From Eubacterium sp. (GTDB taxonomy: Bacteria; Bacillota; Clostridia; Lachnospirales; Lachnospiraceae), in the NCBI GenBank assembly GCA_020844525.1, contig JAJGAH010000075.1:1-8962 (forward strand): a DNA stretch of 8,962 nucleotides, read 5' to 3'. The number at the start of each line of letters is the position of its first letter. Positions within the stretch are counted from its first letter, which is position 1. Below the pieces are notes generated by a model, which was not told where the DNA came from, did not search any database, and saw only the letters and a list, made by a program, of their open reading frames with translations. Shown here one piece after another: positions 1-8,962 of this stretch. The position numbers and the translations under genes are program-made.

Positions 1-82
1 CTGCAGCTCAGACAGTTGACTTTTTCTGAACAACGCAAAATCTCATCACCAAGTACTTCTAGCATGTCTGCAAATGTTCGAA

Positions 83-176
83 TTTCAAGACAATTTCTTT
101 TATACCTGCCTACAGACCACGATATTATTTTTCAAGATAATTTCTTTTATTTCTGCCTACTGACCACAATATCATT
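83..176. repeat. 47-bp imperfect tandem repeat, two copies
   Basis: Copy 1 is 83-129 and copy 2 is 130-176. By eye they match at 41 of 47 positions; both begin TTTCAAGA and share AATTTCTTTTAT, CTGCCTAC and GACCAC. A third, strongly decayed copy may begin near 175 (TTTCATACAATATC). The period is not a multiple of three, which argues against coding. The repeat lies 120-210 bp upstream of the scrA promoter, so a role as repeated regulator sites is possible but unproven; slippage duplication explains it equally well. Confidence 0.8.
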
Positions 177-210
177 TCATACAATATCTAAGCCTATCAT
201 GTCGTATACA

Positions 211-263
211 GGGGACATTTTGGCGTGACACAGAAACTGTGAAATGTGCACCAAAATGATCCC
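211..263. promoter_or_regulatory. nested inverted repeat upstream of the scrA promoter
   Basis: The outer arms are CATTTTGG (216-223) and CCAAAATG (251-258), extended by GGG (211-213) against CCC (261-263). Inside them is a second hairpin, CACAG (229-233), loop AAA, CTGTG (237-241). No T-run follows on either strand, so it is not a standard intrinsic terminator. It ends about 33 bp upstream of the scrA -35 box, where an activator site or a second repressor operator would fit. Function is unknown. Confidence 0.45.
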
Positions 264-296
264 TTATTTTCATGAATTAATTCCTGCTCAATTTTG

Positions 297-325
297 TTTA
301 CAAAAAATTTATAAAGCCATATAAT
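297..325 (+). promoter_or_regulatory. sigma-A promoter of the scrA-scrB operon
   Basis: The -35 box is TTTACA (297-302, 5 of 6 to consensus) and the -10 box is a perfect TATAAT (320-325), with a 17-bp spacer. Transcription should start near 332, giving a leader of about 63 nt before scrA. The leader shows no clear SacY/LicT-type antiterminator hairpin, so control by a repressor at the overlapping operator is more likely. Confidence 0.8.
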
Positions 326-331
326 AAATGC

Positions 332-3732
<3,401 letters not shown>

Positions 3733-3752
3733 GAATATCTGCATGAAAGTTC

Positions 3753-3781
3753 TTAACGATTTGTCGGAAATAGGGTATAAT
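3753..3781 (+). promoter_or_regulatory. sigma-A promoter of ptsH
   Basis: TTAACG (3753-3758, 4 of 6) and a perfect TATAAT (3776-3781) are separated by 17 bp, in the short gap between scrB and ptsH. Start of transcription is expected near 3788, giving a leader of about 50 nt. This would let HPr be made without sucrose, as a general PTS protein must be. Two small palindromes, CACGTG (3796-3801) and AACCGGTT (3802-3809), lie in the leader; their role is unknown. Confidence 0.7.
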
Positions 3782-3837
3782 TATTATATCTGATACACGT
3801 GAACCGGTTATTTATATTTTCAGGAGGTTTGATTACC

Positions 3838-4095
3838 ATGAAGAGTTTTAAATATGTCATCACAGACCCGGTAGGAATCCATGCAAGACCAGCTGGTGAT
3901 CTGGTTGCTGCAGCGAAGAAGTATGCCTCTGACATTACGATCAAGGCACACGGAAAGCAGGCAGGTGCCAAGAAGCTGATTCAGCTGATGGGGCTGGGAG
4001 TCAAGCAGGGTGATGAAATTGAAGTTGTTGCAGAAGGCGCTGATGAGGATGCGGCTGCTGCAGGACTGGAAGCATTTCTCAAAGAGAATCTTTAA
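3838..4095 (+). CDS. ptsH: phosphocarrier protein HPr
   Basis: Small cytoplasmic PTS protein (85 residues) that takes phosphate from enzyme I on His15 and passes it to sugar-specific EIIA domains such as that of ScrA. The active-site motif GIHARPA (residues 13-19) is intact. The start is the ATG at 3838, with AGGAGG at 3822-3827, 10 nt upstream; an in-frame GTG at 3799 has no such site and would add 13 residues not expected in the family. In the ungapped alignment with Bacillus HPr (K45-S46-I47...L53-G54), residue 46 is Lys (codon 3973-3975) and there is no Ser or Thr from 43 to 55. The HPr kinase/phosphorylase site is therefore missing, so this protein should not act as a P-Ser co-repressor of CcpA. 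It has its own promoter and terminator, so it appears to be a monocistronic unit between scrB and ptsI. Confidence 0.94.
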   Translation: MKSFKYVITDPVGIHARPAGDLVAAAKKYASDITIKAHGKQAGAKKLIQLMGLGVKQGDEIEVVAEGADEDAAAAGLEAFLKENL

Positions 4096-4144
4096 TTCAG
4101 CGCTCATGGAATATTACCAGAGACAGTAATACATGTACAATGGG

Positions 4145-4182
4145 GCTGCCGCAGAGTCTGATCAGGCTGCGGCAGCTTTTTT
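4145..4182 (+). terminator. strong intrinsic terminator after ptsH
   Basis: A perfect 10-bp GC-rich stem, GCTGCCGCAG (4145-4154) with CTGCGGCAGC (4167-4176), has a 12-nt loop and is followed at once by TTTTTT (4177-4182). It ends the ptsH transcript, about 50 nt after the stop codon, and separates it from ptsI. Confidence 0.93.
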
Positions 4183-4209
4183 CAAAGATTCGTATTCTGA
4201 TCGTATTCT
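4181..4209 (+). promoter_or_regulatory. possible ptsI promoter with 11-bp direct repeat
   Basis: A promoter is expected here because a strong terminator lies just upstream of ptsI. The best candidate is TTCAAA (4181-4186) and TATTCT (4204-4209) with a 17-bp spacer; both boxes are weak matches. The -10 lies in the second copy of an 11-bp direct repeat, TCGTATTCTGA at 4190-4200 and again from 4201. An 11-bp period places both copies on one face of the helix, so it could be a regulator site. Confidence 0.35.
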
Positions 4210-4251
4210 GTTTTTAATGGAGAAGATATATCAGAAAGGATGCCATGCCAG

Positions 4252-5883
4252 ATGGAAAAATTTGAGGGAAAAGCAATATTCAAGGGCGTAGCGATCGGAC
4301 GGGTCATGTTTTATGGCAAGAAGGAAAATATCGTAAAGCGCTCCAAGATCGAGGACACCAAGGCGGAAATCGAGCGATATGATCAGGCGAGAAAAGAGGC
4401 AATCGCCCAGCTTCAGAAGCTGCATGATGATGCAGTCAAAAAAGTCGGAGAAGAAAATGCGGCAATTTTTGAGGTGCATGCAATGCTTCTCGAGGACGAT
4501 GACTTCAATGATTCCGTACACAATATGATTGAAACGGAAGCTGTCAATGCGGAATATGCAACTGCAATGACCGATGAGAATTTCTCAAAGATGTTTGCTG
4601 AAATGGATGATGAGTACTTCAAGGCGCGTTCTGCTGACATGAAGGATATCTCTGAACGCGTGATTTCTGTACTTTCCGGAACGGAGACATCAGCTACCTT
4701 TGACCAGAGTGTAATCATAGCAGCAGATGATCTGATGCCCAGCGAAACAGTTCAGCTGGATAAGGACAAGGTCCTTGCCTTCGTTACAAGATTTGGTTCC
4801 GCAAATTCCCACACAGCCATTCTTGCAAGAACGATGAACATTCCTGCGCTGATCAATATCCCTGTTGACCCGTCATGGGATGGGAAAATGGCGATTGTAG
4901 ATGGCCATACGGGAACATTTTATCTTGACCCTGATGAAGATCTGATTCATGAGATGACGGAAAAGCAGGAAAAGGACCTGGAGGAAAGAAGGCTTCTCCA
5001 GGAGCTGCGGGGCAAGGATAATATTTCACTGGATGGGAAAAAGATCAACCTGTATGCAAATATAGGCGGACTCAAGGATGTGGCAGCGGTTCTTGCCAAT
5101 GATGGCGGCGGTGTCGGCCTGTTCAGAAGTGAATTCCTCTATATTGGCCGCGACAGCATGCCCACCGAAGAAGAACAGTTTCAGGCGTATAAGTCAGTTG
5201 CGCAGACCCTCGCAGGCAAGAAGGTAATCATCCGTACACTGGATATCGGGGCGGACAAGCAGGCGGATTATCTGCATCTGGATAAAGAGGACAATCCCGC
5301 TCTTGGTTTCCGTGCGATCCGGATCTGTCTGACACGTCCGGAAATCTTCAAGACGCAGCTCCGGGCGATTTACCGCGCCAGCGCATTCGGCACCATTTCC
5401 GTGATGTATCCGATGATCACTTCGACAGAAGAGGTGGAAGAAATCAAGAAGATTTCTGCAGCTGTCCGTGCGCAGCTTGCTGCTGACGGTGTTCCCTTCG
5501 GTGATGTGGAAGAGGGCATTATGATTGAAACACCTGCCGCAGCGATCATTTCAGATGAGCTTGCCAAAATGGTAGATTTCTTCAGTATTGGCACCAATGA
5601 TCTGACACAGTATACGCTTGCGATGGACCGTCAGAATGACAAGCTGGACCGCTTCTATAATCCGCATCATCCCGCTGTACTGCGCCTGATCCAGAAGGTG
5701 ATTGAAAATGGTCATGCAGGCGGCGCCTGGGTTGGGATCTGTGGTGAGCTTGGCGCGGATACTTCTCTGACAGAGACATTCCTGCAGATGGGCGTTGATG
5801 AGCTCTCTGTTTCACCCTCTATGATTCTTCCGGTGCGTGAGGCAATCCGCAAGAGCTATGCCCGCAAAGATCTTACAGAATGA
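4252..5883 (+). CDS. ptsI: PTS enzyme I (PEP-protein phosphotransferase)
   Basis: Cytoplasmic enzyme that starts the PTS chain: it autophosphorylates on His from phosphoenolpyruvate and phosphorylates HPr. From ATG 4252 it has 543 residues. The N-terminal HPr-binding and phospho-His domains carry His187 in SANSHTAILAR (E. coli His189). The C-terminal PEP-binding barrel shows LFRSEFLY, GFRAIRICL, SIGTNDLTQYTLAMDR and active-site Cys497 in GICGELGAD. It is about 30 residues shorter at the C-terminus than the E. coli enzyme; all catalytic motifs are present, so this is probably normal for its lineage. An in-frame ATG at 4240 would add four residues (MPCQ), but AAAGGA at 4235-4240 overlaps that codon and sits 11 nt before 4252, so 4252 is preferred. 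It is separated from ptsH by a terminator and followed closely by glgA, an unusual partner. Confidence 0.94.
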   Translation: MEKFEGKAIFKGVAIGRVMFYGKKENIVKRSKIEDTKAEIERYDQARKEAIAQLQKLHDDAVKKVGEENAAIFEVHAMLLEDDDFNDSVHNMIETEAVNAEYATAMTDENFSKMFAEMDDEYFKARSADMKDISERVISVLSGTETSATFDQSVIIAADDLMPSETVQLDKDKVLAFVTRFGSANSHTAILARTMNIPALINIPVDPSWDGKMAIVDGHTGTFYLDPDEDLIHEMTEKQEKDLEERRLLQELRGKDNISLDGKKINLYANIGGLKDVAAVLANDGGGVGLFRSEFLYIGRDSMPTEEEQFQAYKSVAQTLAGKKVIIRTLDIGADKQADYLHLDKEDNPALGFRAIRICLTRPEIFKTQLRAIYRASAFGTISVMYPMITSTEEVEEIKKISAAVRAQLAADGVPFGDVEEGIMIETPAAAIISDELAKMVDFFSIGTNDLTQYTLAMDRQNDKLDRFYNPHHPAVLRLIQKVIENGHAGGAWVGICGELGADTSLTETFLQMGVDELSVSPSMILPVREAIRKSYARKDLTE

Positions 5884-5903
5884 CATGGGAGGTAAAGTGC
5901 ACA

Positions 5904-7349
5904 ATGAAAAAAATATTATTTGCGGCATCAGAGTGCGTTCCATTTATCAAAACAGGCGGTCTGGCTGATGTTGTTGGATCTTTGCCCAAATGCCTGGACA
6001 AGGAGTATTATGACTGCAGAGTCATCATTCCGAAATATGCAAAGATTGCTGCGCAATATTCGGACAAGATGGAATACATCACAAACTTCTATATGGATCT
6101 GAACTGGAGACAGCAGTATGTAGGCATATTCAAGATGGAATATGAGGGGATCACTTACTACTTCATTGACAATGAGGAGCATTTTTCCGGTGATCAGATT
6201 TACGGAGGCATGCCCTGGGACCTGGAGAAGTTTGCGTTCTTCTCCAAGGCTGTGCTTTCGGTACTTCCGATAATTGACTTCCGTCCGGATGTCATTCACT
6301 GTCATGACTGGCAGACGGGGCTGATTCCGGTCTATCTGCATGAGCGCTTTCAGGGCAATGAGTTTTTCCGGGGCATCAAAAGCGTCATGACCATCCATAA
6401 CCTGAAGTTCCAGGGTGTCTGGGACACGGAGACGATGAAGAATATCACGGGTCTCTCAGATTACTATTTCACGCCGGACAAGATGGAATACAACAAGGAC
6501 GGCAGTTATCTGAAGGGTGGACTGGTATACGCGGACGCCATTACTACTGTCAGCAAGACATATGCAGAGGAAATCAAGACGCCGTTCTACGGTGAGGGAC
6601 TGGACGGCCTGATGCGTGCACGCGCAAATGACCTGCGAGGGATTGTGAATGGCATTGATTACGATGAATACAATCCGGAGACGGATTCTCTGATCTTCCA
6701 GAATTATAATGCCAGAAATTTCCGCAAGGAAAAACAGAAGAACAAGACAGCTCTTCAGGAACAGCTTGGACTTGAGGTGGATCCGAAGGCCATGATGATC
6801 GGCGTGGTTTCCCGGCTGACGGACCAGAAGGGACTGGATCTGATTGCGTATATGATGGATGAACTCTGTCAGGATGCGATTCAGCTGGTTGTCCTTGGCA
6901 CGGGTGAGCAGAAGTATGAAAACATGTTCCGTCATTTTGCATGGAAGTATGACAAGAAGGTATCCGCAAATATTTTCTATTCAAATGACCTTTCCCACAA
7001 GATCTATGCTGCATGTGATGCCTTCCTGATGCCGTCTCTTTTTGAGCCTTGCGGCCTCAGCCAGCTGATGGCACTACGTTATGGTACGGTACCGATTGTC
7101 CGGGAGACGGGCGGCCTGAAGGATACGGTTGAACCTTACAATGAGTATGAGGGAACCGGAACCGGCTTCTCATTTGCCAATTATAATGCACATGAGATGC
7201 TCGGTACGATCCGATATGCGGAGCGCATCTATTACGACAAAAAGCGCGATTGGAATAAAATTGTGGACCGCGCGATGGCTGCGGATTTTTCGTGGCATCG
7301 TTCTGCACTGGAATACCAGGAGCTCTATGACTGGCTGATCGGATACTGA
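5904..7349 (+). CDS. glgA: glycogen synthase (GT5)
   Basis: Transfers glucose from ADP-glucose to the non-reducing end of glycogen in the cytoplasm, making alpha-1,4 links. The 481 residues match the usual length. The N-terminal GT5 domain begins MKKILFAASECVPFIKTGGL, with the ADP-glucose-binding Lys16 in KTGGL, and includes HCHDWQTGL. The C-terminal GT-B domain has Arg304 and Lys309 in VSRLTDQKG and Glu381 in FEPCGLSQLMALRYGT, matching E. coli R300, K305 and E377. The start at 5904 is chosen because GGGAGGT (5887-5893) lies 10 nt upstream; an in-frame ATG at 5880 overlaps the ptsI stop (ATGA) but would add eight unusual residues. The gap after ptsI is 20 nt with no terminator, so it is probably co-transcribed with ptsI. 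No glgC, glgD, glgB or glgP is nearby; ADP-glucose supply must be encoded elsewhere. Confidence 0.94.
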   Translation: MKKILFAASECVPFIKTGGLADVVGSLPKCLDKEYYDCRVIIPKYAKIAAQYSDKMEYITNFYMDLNWRQQYVGIFKMEYEGITYYFIDNEEHFSGDQIYGGMPWDLEKFAFFSKAVLSVLPIIDFRPDVIHCHDWQTGLIPVYLHERFQGNEFFRGIKSVMTIHNLKFQGVWDTETMKNITGLSDYYFTPDKMEYNKDGSYLKGGLVYADAITTVSKTYAEEIKTPFYGEGLDGLMRARANDLRGIVNGIDYDEYNPETDSLIFQNYNARNFRKEKQKNKTALQEQLGLEVDPKAMMIGVVSRLTDQKGLDLIAYMMDELCQDAIQLVVLGTGEQKYENMFRHFAWKYDKKVSANIFYSNDLSHKIYAACDAFLMPSLFEPCGLSQLMALRYGTVPIVRETGGLKDTVEPYNEYEGTGTGFSFANYNAHEMLGTIRYAERIYYDKKRDWNKIVDRAMAADFSWHRSALEYQELYDWLIGY

Positions 7350-7371
7350 ACTTTGAATCAGAATCTTTTTT
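7342..7371 (+). terminator. weak intrinsic terminator overlapping the glgA stop
   Basis: GAT-A-CTGA (7342-7349) pairs with TCAG-A-ATC (7358-7365), giving 7 bp with one A-A mismatch and an 8-nt loop, followed by TTTTTT (7366-7371). The stem includes the glgA stop codon, so terminating ribosomes would compete with folding. It is AT-rich and probably leaky; the larger hairpin array just downstream may help. Confidence 0.4.
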
Positions 7372-7374
7372 ATA

Positions 7375-7489
7375 CATGCCGGAGCTGCCTGTGATACAGG
7401 CACTCCGGCATGCAGGTCACTGCCTGTGATACAGGCACTCCGGCATGCAGGTCACTGCCTGTGATACAGGTGCTCCGGATTGCAGCCTG
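7375..7489. repeat. hairpin-forming 35-bp tandem repeat, three copies
   Basis: Three head-to-tail copies of a 35-bp unit at 7385-7419, 7420-7454 and 7455-7489. The first two are identical and the third has diverged. Each unit holds GCCTGT-GAT-ACAGGC (weaker in copy 3) and then CTCCGGCATG (CTCCGGATTG in copy 3). A single upstream arm, CATGCCGGAG (7375-7384), is the exact complement of CTCCGGCATG, so it forms a stem of about 17 bp with one bulged base with copy 1, or pairs with copy 2 instead. No T-run follows. There are no spacers, so it is not a CRISPR array. Confidence 0.88.
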
Positions 7490-7535
7490 CTATCTGCATC
7501 GTTAATATTTACTTGTCAGGAAAATCTGTTCTGTA

Positions 7536-7564
7536 TTGACGATGGTGGATATGCTTTGTATAAT
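7536..7564 (+). promoter_or_regulatory. strong sigma-A promoter with no gene behind it
   Basis: TTGACG (7536-7541, 5 of 6) and a perfect TATAAT (7559-7564) are spaced by 17 bp. It is the best promoter in the window by consensus, yet no plus-strand open frame follows before recA, about 450 nt further on. Transcription should start near 7571. Confidence 0.72.
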
Positions 7565-7570
7565 ATAAAT

Positions 7571-7784
7571 ATCTTTTCCAATTCACATTTTCAATTCGTT
7601 TCATCCTCCTGATTTTCAGCAGCTTTCTTCTCCTCTTCGTATTTTTATTTTATATCCATGCGCTATTTTTCTTATTTTTCATTTTATCTCAAGGTTCTGT
7701 TTTATTTCGGGTTATTTTTTCTGATGTGTCCGGATTCCTGACGTTTATACAATATTTCTGTCCCTTTCGAATGCCGGACTTTTT
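7571..7784 (+). ncRNA. candidate small RNA, about 210 nt, pyrimidine-rich
   Basis: Inferred from the promoter at 7536-7564 and the terminator-like hairpin ending at 7784. The sequence is rich in T and C, has little predicted internal pairing in its 5' half and has no good open frame. It contains CCTCCT (7605-7610) and TTCTTCTCCTCTTC (7625-7638), which are complementary to Shine-Dalgarno sequences, as in several Gram-positive base-pairing small RNAs. I do not recognise a known family; it lacks the long closing stem expected of 6S RNA. It could also be a long upstream leader of recA or simply AT-rich spacer. Confidence 0.35.
7728..7784 (+). terminator. terminator-like hairpin in the glgA-recA gap
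   Basis: GTCCGGATTC (7728-7737) pairs with GAAT-G-CCGGAC (7769-7779), a 10-bp stem with one bulged G, followed by TTTTT (7780-7784). The 31-nt loop is long for an intrinsic terminator, which lowers confidence. It ends 55 bp before the recA -35 box and would insulate recA from upstream transcription. Confidence 0.5.
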
Positions 7785-7838
7785 CCTTATTTCTGCGAGA
7801 CGTTTCCTGAGGAATGTTGTTTTTTCGCGGAAATCACA

Positions 7839-7867
7839 TTGACAAGAAATTTTCAGTAGTGTAATAT
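7839..7867 (+). promoter_or_regulatory. recA promoter
   Basis: A perfect TTGACA (7839-7844) and TAATAT (7862-7867, 4 of 6) are spaced by 17 bp. An alternative -10, TATAGT (7865-7870), matches better but would need a 20-bp spacer. Transcription should begin near 7874, leaving an unusually long recA leader of about 145 nt (to 8018). I see no known riboswitch in that leader, only a weak CCCGA (7943-7947) / TCGGG (7984-7988) pairing. Confidence 0.7.
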
Positions 7868-7880
7868 AGTTTTCAGATTG

Positions 7881-7894
7881 CGAACAAATGTTCG
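7881..7894. promoter_or_regulatory. LexA (SOS) box of recA
   Basis: CGAACAAATGTTCG has perfect CGAAC and GTTCG arms around AAAT and fits the Gram-positive LexA (DinR) consensus CGAACRNRYGTTYG. It lies just downstream of the predicted recA start point (about +8 to +21), so bound LexA would act mainly as a block to promoter escape. It predicts DNA-damage induction of recA through RecA-stimulated LexA self-cleavage. Confidence 0.92.
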
Positions 7895-8018
7895 ACCGTG
7901 TTTTTCATGAGATGCCTGATGATAAGGGACTGACAGCTGTAGCCCGATGATCATATGGATTATTTTTCTGATGTATCGTTGTGTCGGGAAAGCACGGTTT
8001 GTTTGAAAGGAGTCATAT

Positions 8019-8962
8019 ATGGCAGCCAATACGAATGCAAATCAAAATTCAGAAAAGCAGCAGGCACTGGATGCGGCGTTGGGACAGATTGAGAAACAGT
8101 TTGGTAAGGGAGCAGTTATGAAGCTCGGGGATCAGGGAAACAACCTTCATATAGAAGCAATCCCGACAGGCTCACTGAGTCTGGATATTGCACTCGGCGT
8201 TGGCGGCATTCCCAGGGGGAGAATCGTAGAAATATACGGACCTGAGTCCTCAGGTAAAACGACGGTTGCGCTTCATATGGTTGCAGAAGTACAGAAACGT
8301 GGTGGTATCGCAGGTTTCATAGATGCGGAGCATGCGCTGGACCCTGTTTACGCAAAGAATATCGGGGTGGACATTGACAATCTGTATATTTCACAGCCTG
8401 ATTCCGGTGAGCAGGCCCTCGAGATCACAGAAACCATGGTGCGTTCCGGCGCAGTGGATATCATTATTGTCGATTCAGTGGCCGCTCTTGTACCCAAGGC
8501 GGAAATTGACGGAGATATGGGAGATTCCCACGTAGGACTACAGGCAAGGATGATGTCCCAGGCCTGCCGAAAGCTGACAGCTGCCATCAGCAAAACCAAC
8601 TGCGTTGTTGTTTTTATCAATCAGCTCCGTGAAAAAGTGGGTGTGATGTTCGGAAATCCGGAGACAACGACCGGTGGAAGAGCATTAAAGTTCTATGCCT
8701 CTGTACGTCTTGATGTCCGCAGAATTGAAGCTCTGAAGCAGGGCGGTGAGGTGATTGGAAACCACACGCGTGTCAGAGTTGTCAAGAATAAGGTTGCGCC
8801 GCCTTTCAAAGAGGCGGAATTTGACATCATGTTCGGCAAGGGAATTTCCCGGGAGGCGGATATTCTGGATCTTGCAACAAAGCTCGGTATTGTGAATAAG
8901 AGCGGAGCCTGGTATTCCTATCTGGGTGAGAAGATCGGCCAGGGTCGTGAGAATGCCAAGCT
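8019..8962 (+). CDS. recA: recombinase RecA, 3' end outside the window
   Basis: DNA-dependent ATPase that forms filaments on single-stranded DNA, carries out strand exchange and triggers LexA cleavage. The frame is open from ATG 8019 to the right edge: 314 whole codons plus CT, about 90% of a normal RecA, with the C-terminal tail missing. Visible motifs: Walker A GPESSGKT at residues 74-81, Walker B IIIVDS with Asp152, and the L2 DNA-binding region [17 protein letters not shown]. The N-terminus has a short Asn/Gln-rich extension ([15 protein letters not shown]) relative to E. coli. AAAGGAG at 8006-8012, 6 nt before ATG, fixes the start. It is controlled by the LexA box at 7881-7894. It is functionally separate from the sugar genes upstream. 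Confidence 0.97.
   Translation, partial: MAANTNANQNSEKQQALDAALGQIEKQFGKGAVMKLGDQGNNLHIEAIPTGSLSLDIALGVGGIPRGRIVEIYGPESSGKTTVALHMVAEVQKRGGIAGFIDAEHALDPVYAKNIGVDIDNLYISQPDSGEQALEITETMVRSGAVDIIIVDSVAALVPKAEIDGDMGDSHVGLQARMMSQACRKLTAAISKTNCVVVFINQLREKVGVMFGNPETTTGGRALKFYASVRLDVRRIEALKQGGEVIGNHTRVRVVKNKVAPPFKEAEFDIMFGKGISREADILDLATKLGIVNKSGAWYSYLGEKIGQGRENAK

Larger units (their letters stand above)
1..294. other. AT-rich upstream intergenic region, no convincing gene
   Basis: No recognisable protein is encoded here. A plus-strand frame stays open from the left edge to about 228, but it is low-complexity, has no ribosome binding site and runs through a 47-bp tandem repeat, so it is probably not a gene. 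On the minus strand a frame is open from an ATG at 65-63 to the left edge (begins MLEVLGDEILRC). It reads somewhat like protein but lacks a Shine-Dalgarno sequence and is too short to identify. It could be the start of a divergent gene. The region also holds the tandem repeat and nested palindrome listed separately. Confidence 0.5.

Noticed and set aside
71..82. Second LexA-like site (AAATGTTCG)
   Set aside because: Only one half-site matches; the CGAAC arm is missing.
16..228. Plus-strand open frame at the left edge
   Set aside because: TTG start without a Shine-Dalgarno, low-complexity sequence, and it runs through the 47-bp tandem repeat whose period is not a multiple of three.
3796..3810. 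cre site in the ptsH leader around AACCGGTT
   Set aside because: The central bases do not match the cre consensus; only two short palindromes are present.
7385..7489. CRISPR array
   Set aside because: The 35-bp units are directly adjacent, with no unique spacers and no cas genes nearby.
7500..7608. Minus-strand small frame, ATG AAA CGA ATT..., about 31 codons, next to AGGAGG
   Set aside because: AGGAGG directly abuts the ATG with no spacer, the product is Lys/Arg/Tyr-rich with no resemblance to a known protein, and the frame runs over the strong plus-strand promoter at 7536-7564.
7907..7933. Leader peptide in the recA 5' region (MRCLMIRD)
   Set aside because: Only eight codons, no ribosome binding site and no codon pattern suggesting attenuation.

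Overview
The window looks like chromosome from a low-to-mid GC Gram-positive (Firmicutes, most like the Clostridia/Lachnospiraceae). Reasons: strong AGGAGG-type ribosome binding sites, sigma-A promoters with TATAAT -10 boxes, a Bacillus/Clostridium-type LexA box (CGAACAAATGTTCG) before recA, and protein sequences typical of that group. The genus is an inference and cannot be fixed from the sequence alone. All recognised genes are on the plus strand.

Layout. Positions 1-394 are an AT-rich regulatory region with a 47-bp tandem repeat, a nested palindrome, a good promoter (297-325) and a LacI/CcpA-type operator over the predicted start of transcription. Next comes a sucrose operon: scrA (sucrose PTS enzyme IIBCA, 395-2305) overlaps scrB (sucrose-6-phosphate hydrolase, 2299-3732) by 7 nt. 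ptsH (HPr, 3838-4095) follows with its own promoter and a strong intrinsic terminator (4145-4182). ptsI (enzyme I, 4252-5883) lies beyond that terminator, and glgA (glycogen synthase, 5904-7349) follows ptsI closely enough to be co-transcribed. A 669-bp gap (7350-8018) holds a weak terminator, a 3-copy 35-bp tandem repeat that forms hairpins, an orphan promoter and terminator that may define a small RNA of about 210 nt, and the recA promoter and LexA box. recA (from 8019) runs off the right end.

How it works together. PEP phosphorylates EI, EI passes phosphate to HPr, and HPr passes it to the EIIA and EIIB domains of ScrA, which brings sucrose in as sucrose-6-phosphate. ScrB cleaves this to glucose-6-phosphate and fructose. 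GlgA stores surplus glucose (as ADP-glucose) in glycogen. The first half of the window therefore links sugar uptake, the general phosphotransferase chain and carbon storage. recA is an unrelated, SOS-controlled DNA-repair gene.

Most notable points: the HPr has Lys where the regulatory Ser46 should be, although a cre-like site lies upstream of scrA; ptsH and ptsI are separated by a terminator; and the glgA-recA gap contains a possible unannotated small RNA and an unusual array of mutually exclusive hairpins. I see no mobile element, CRISPR array or defence system, and no clearly new multi-gene system.
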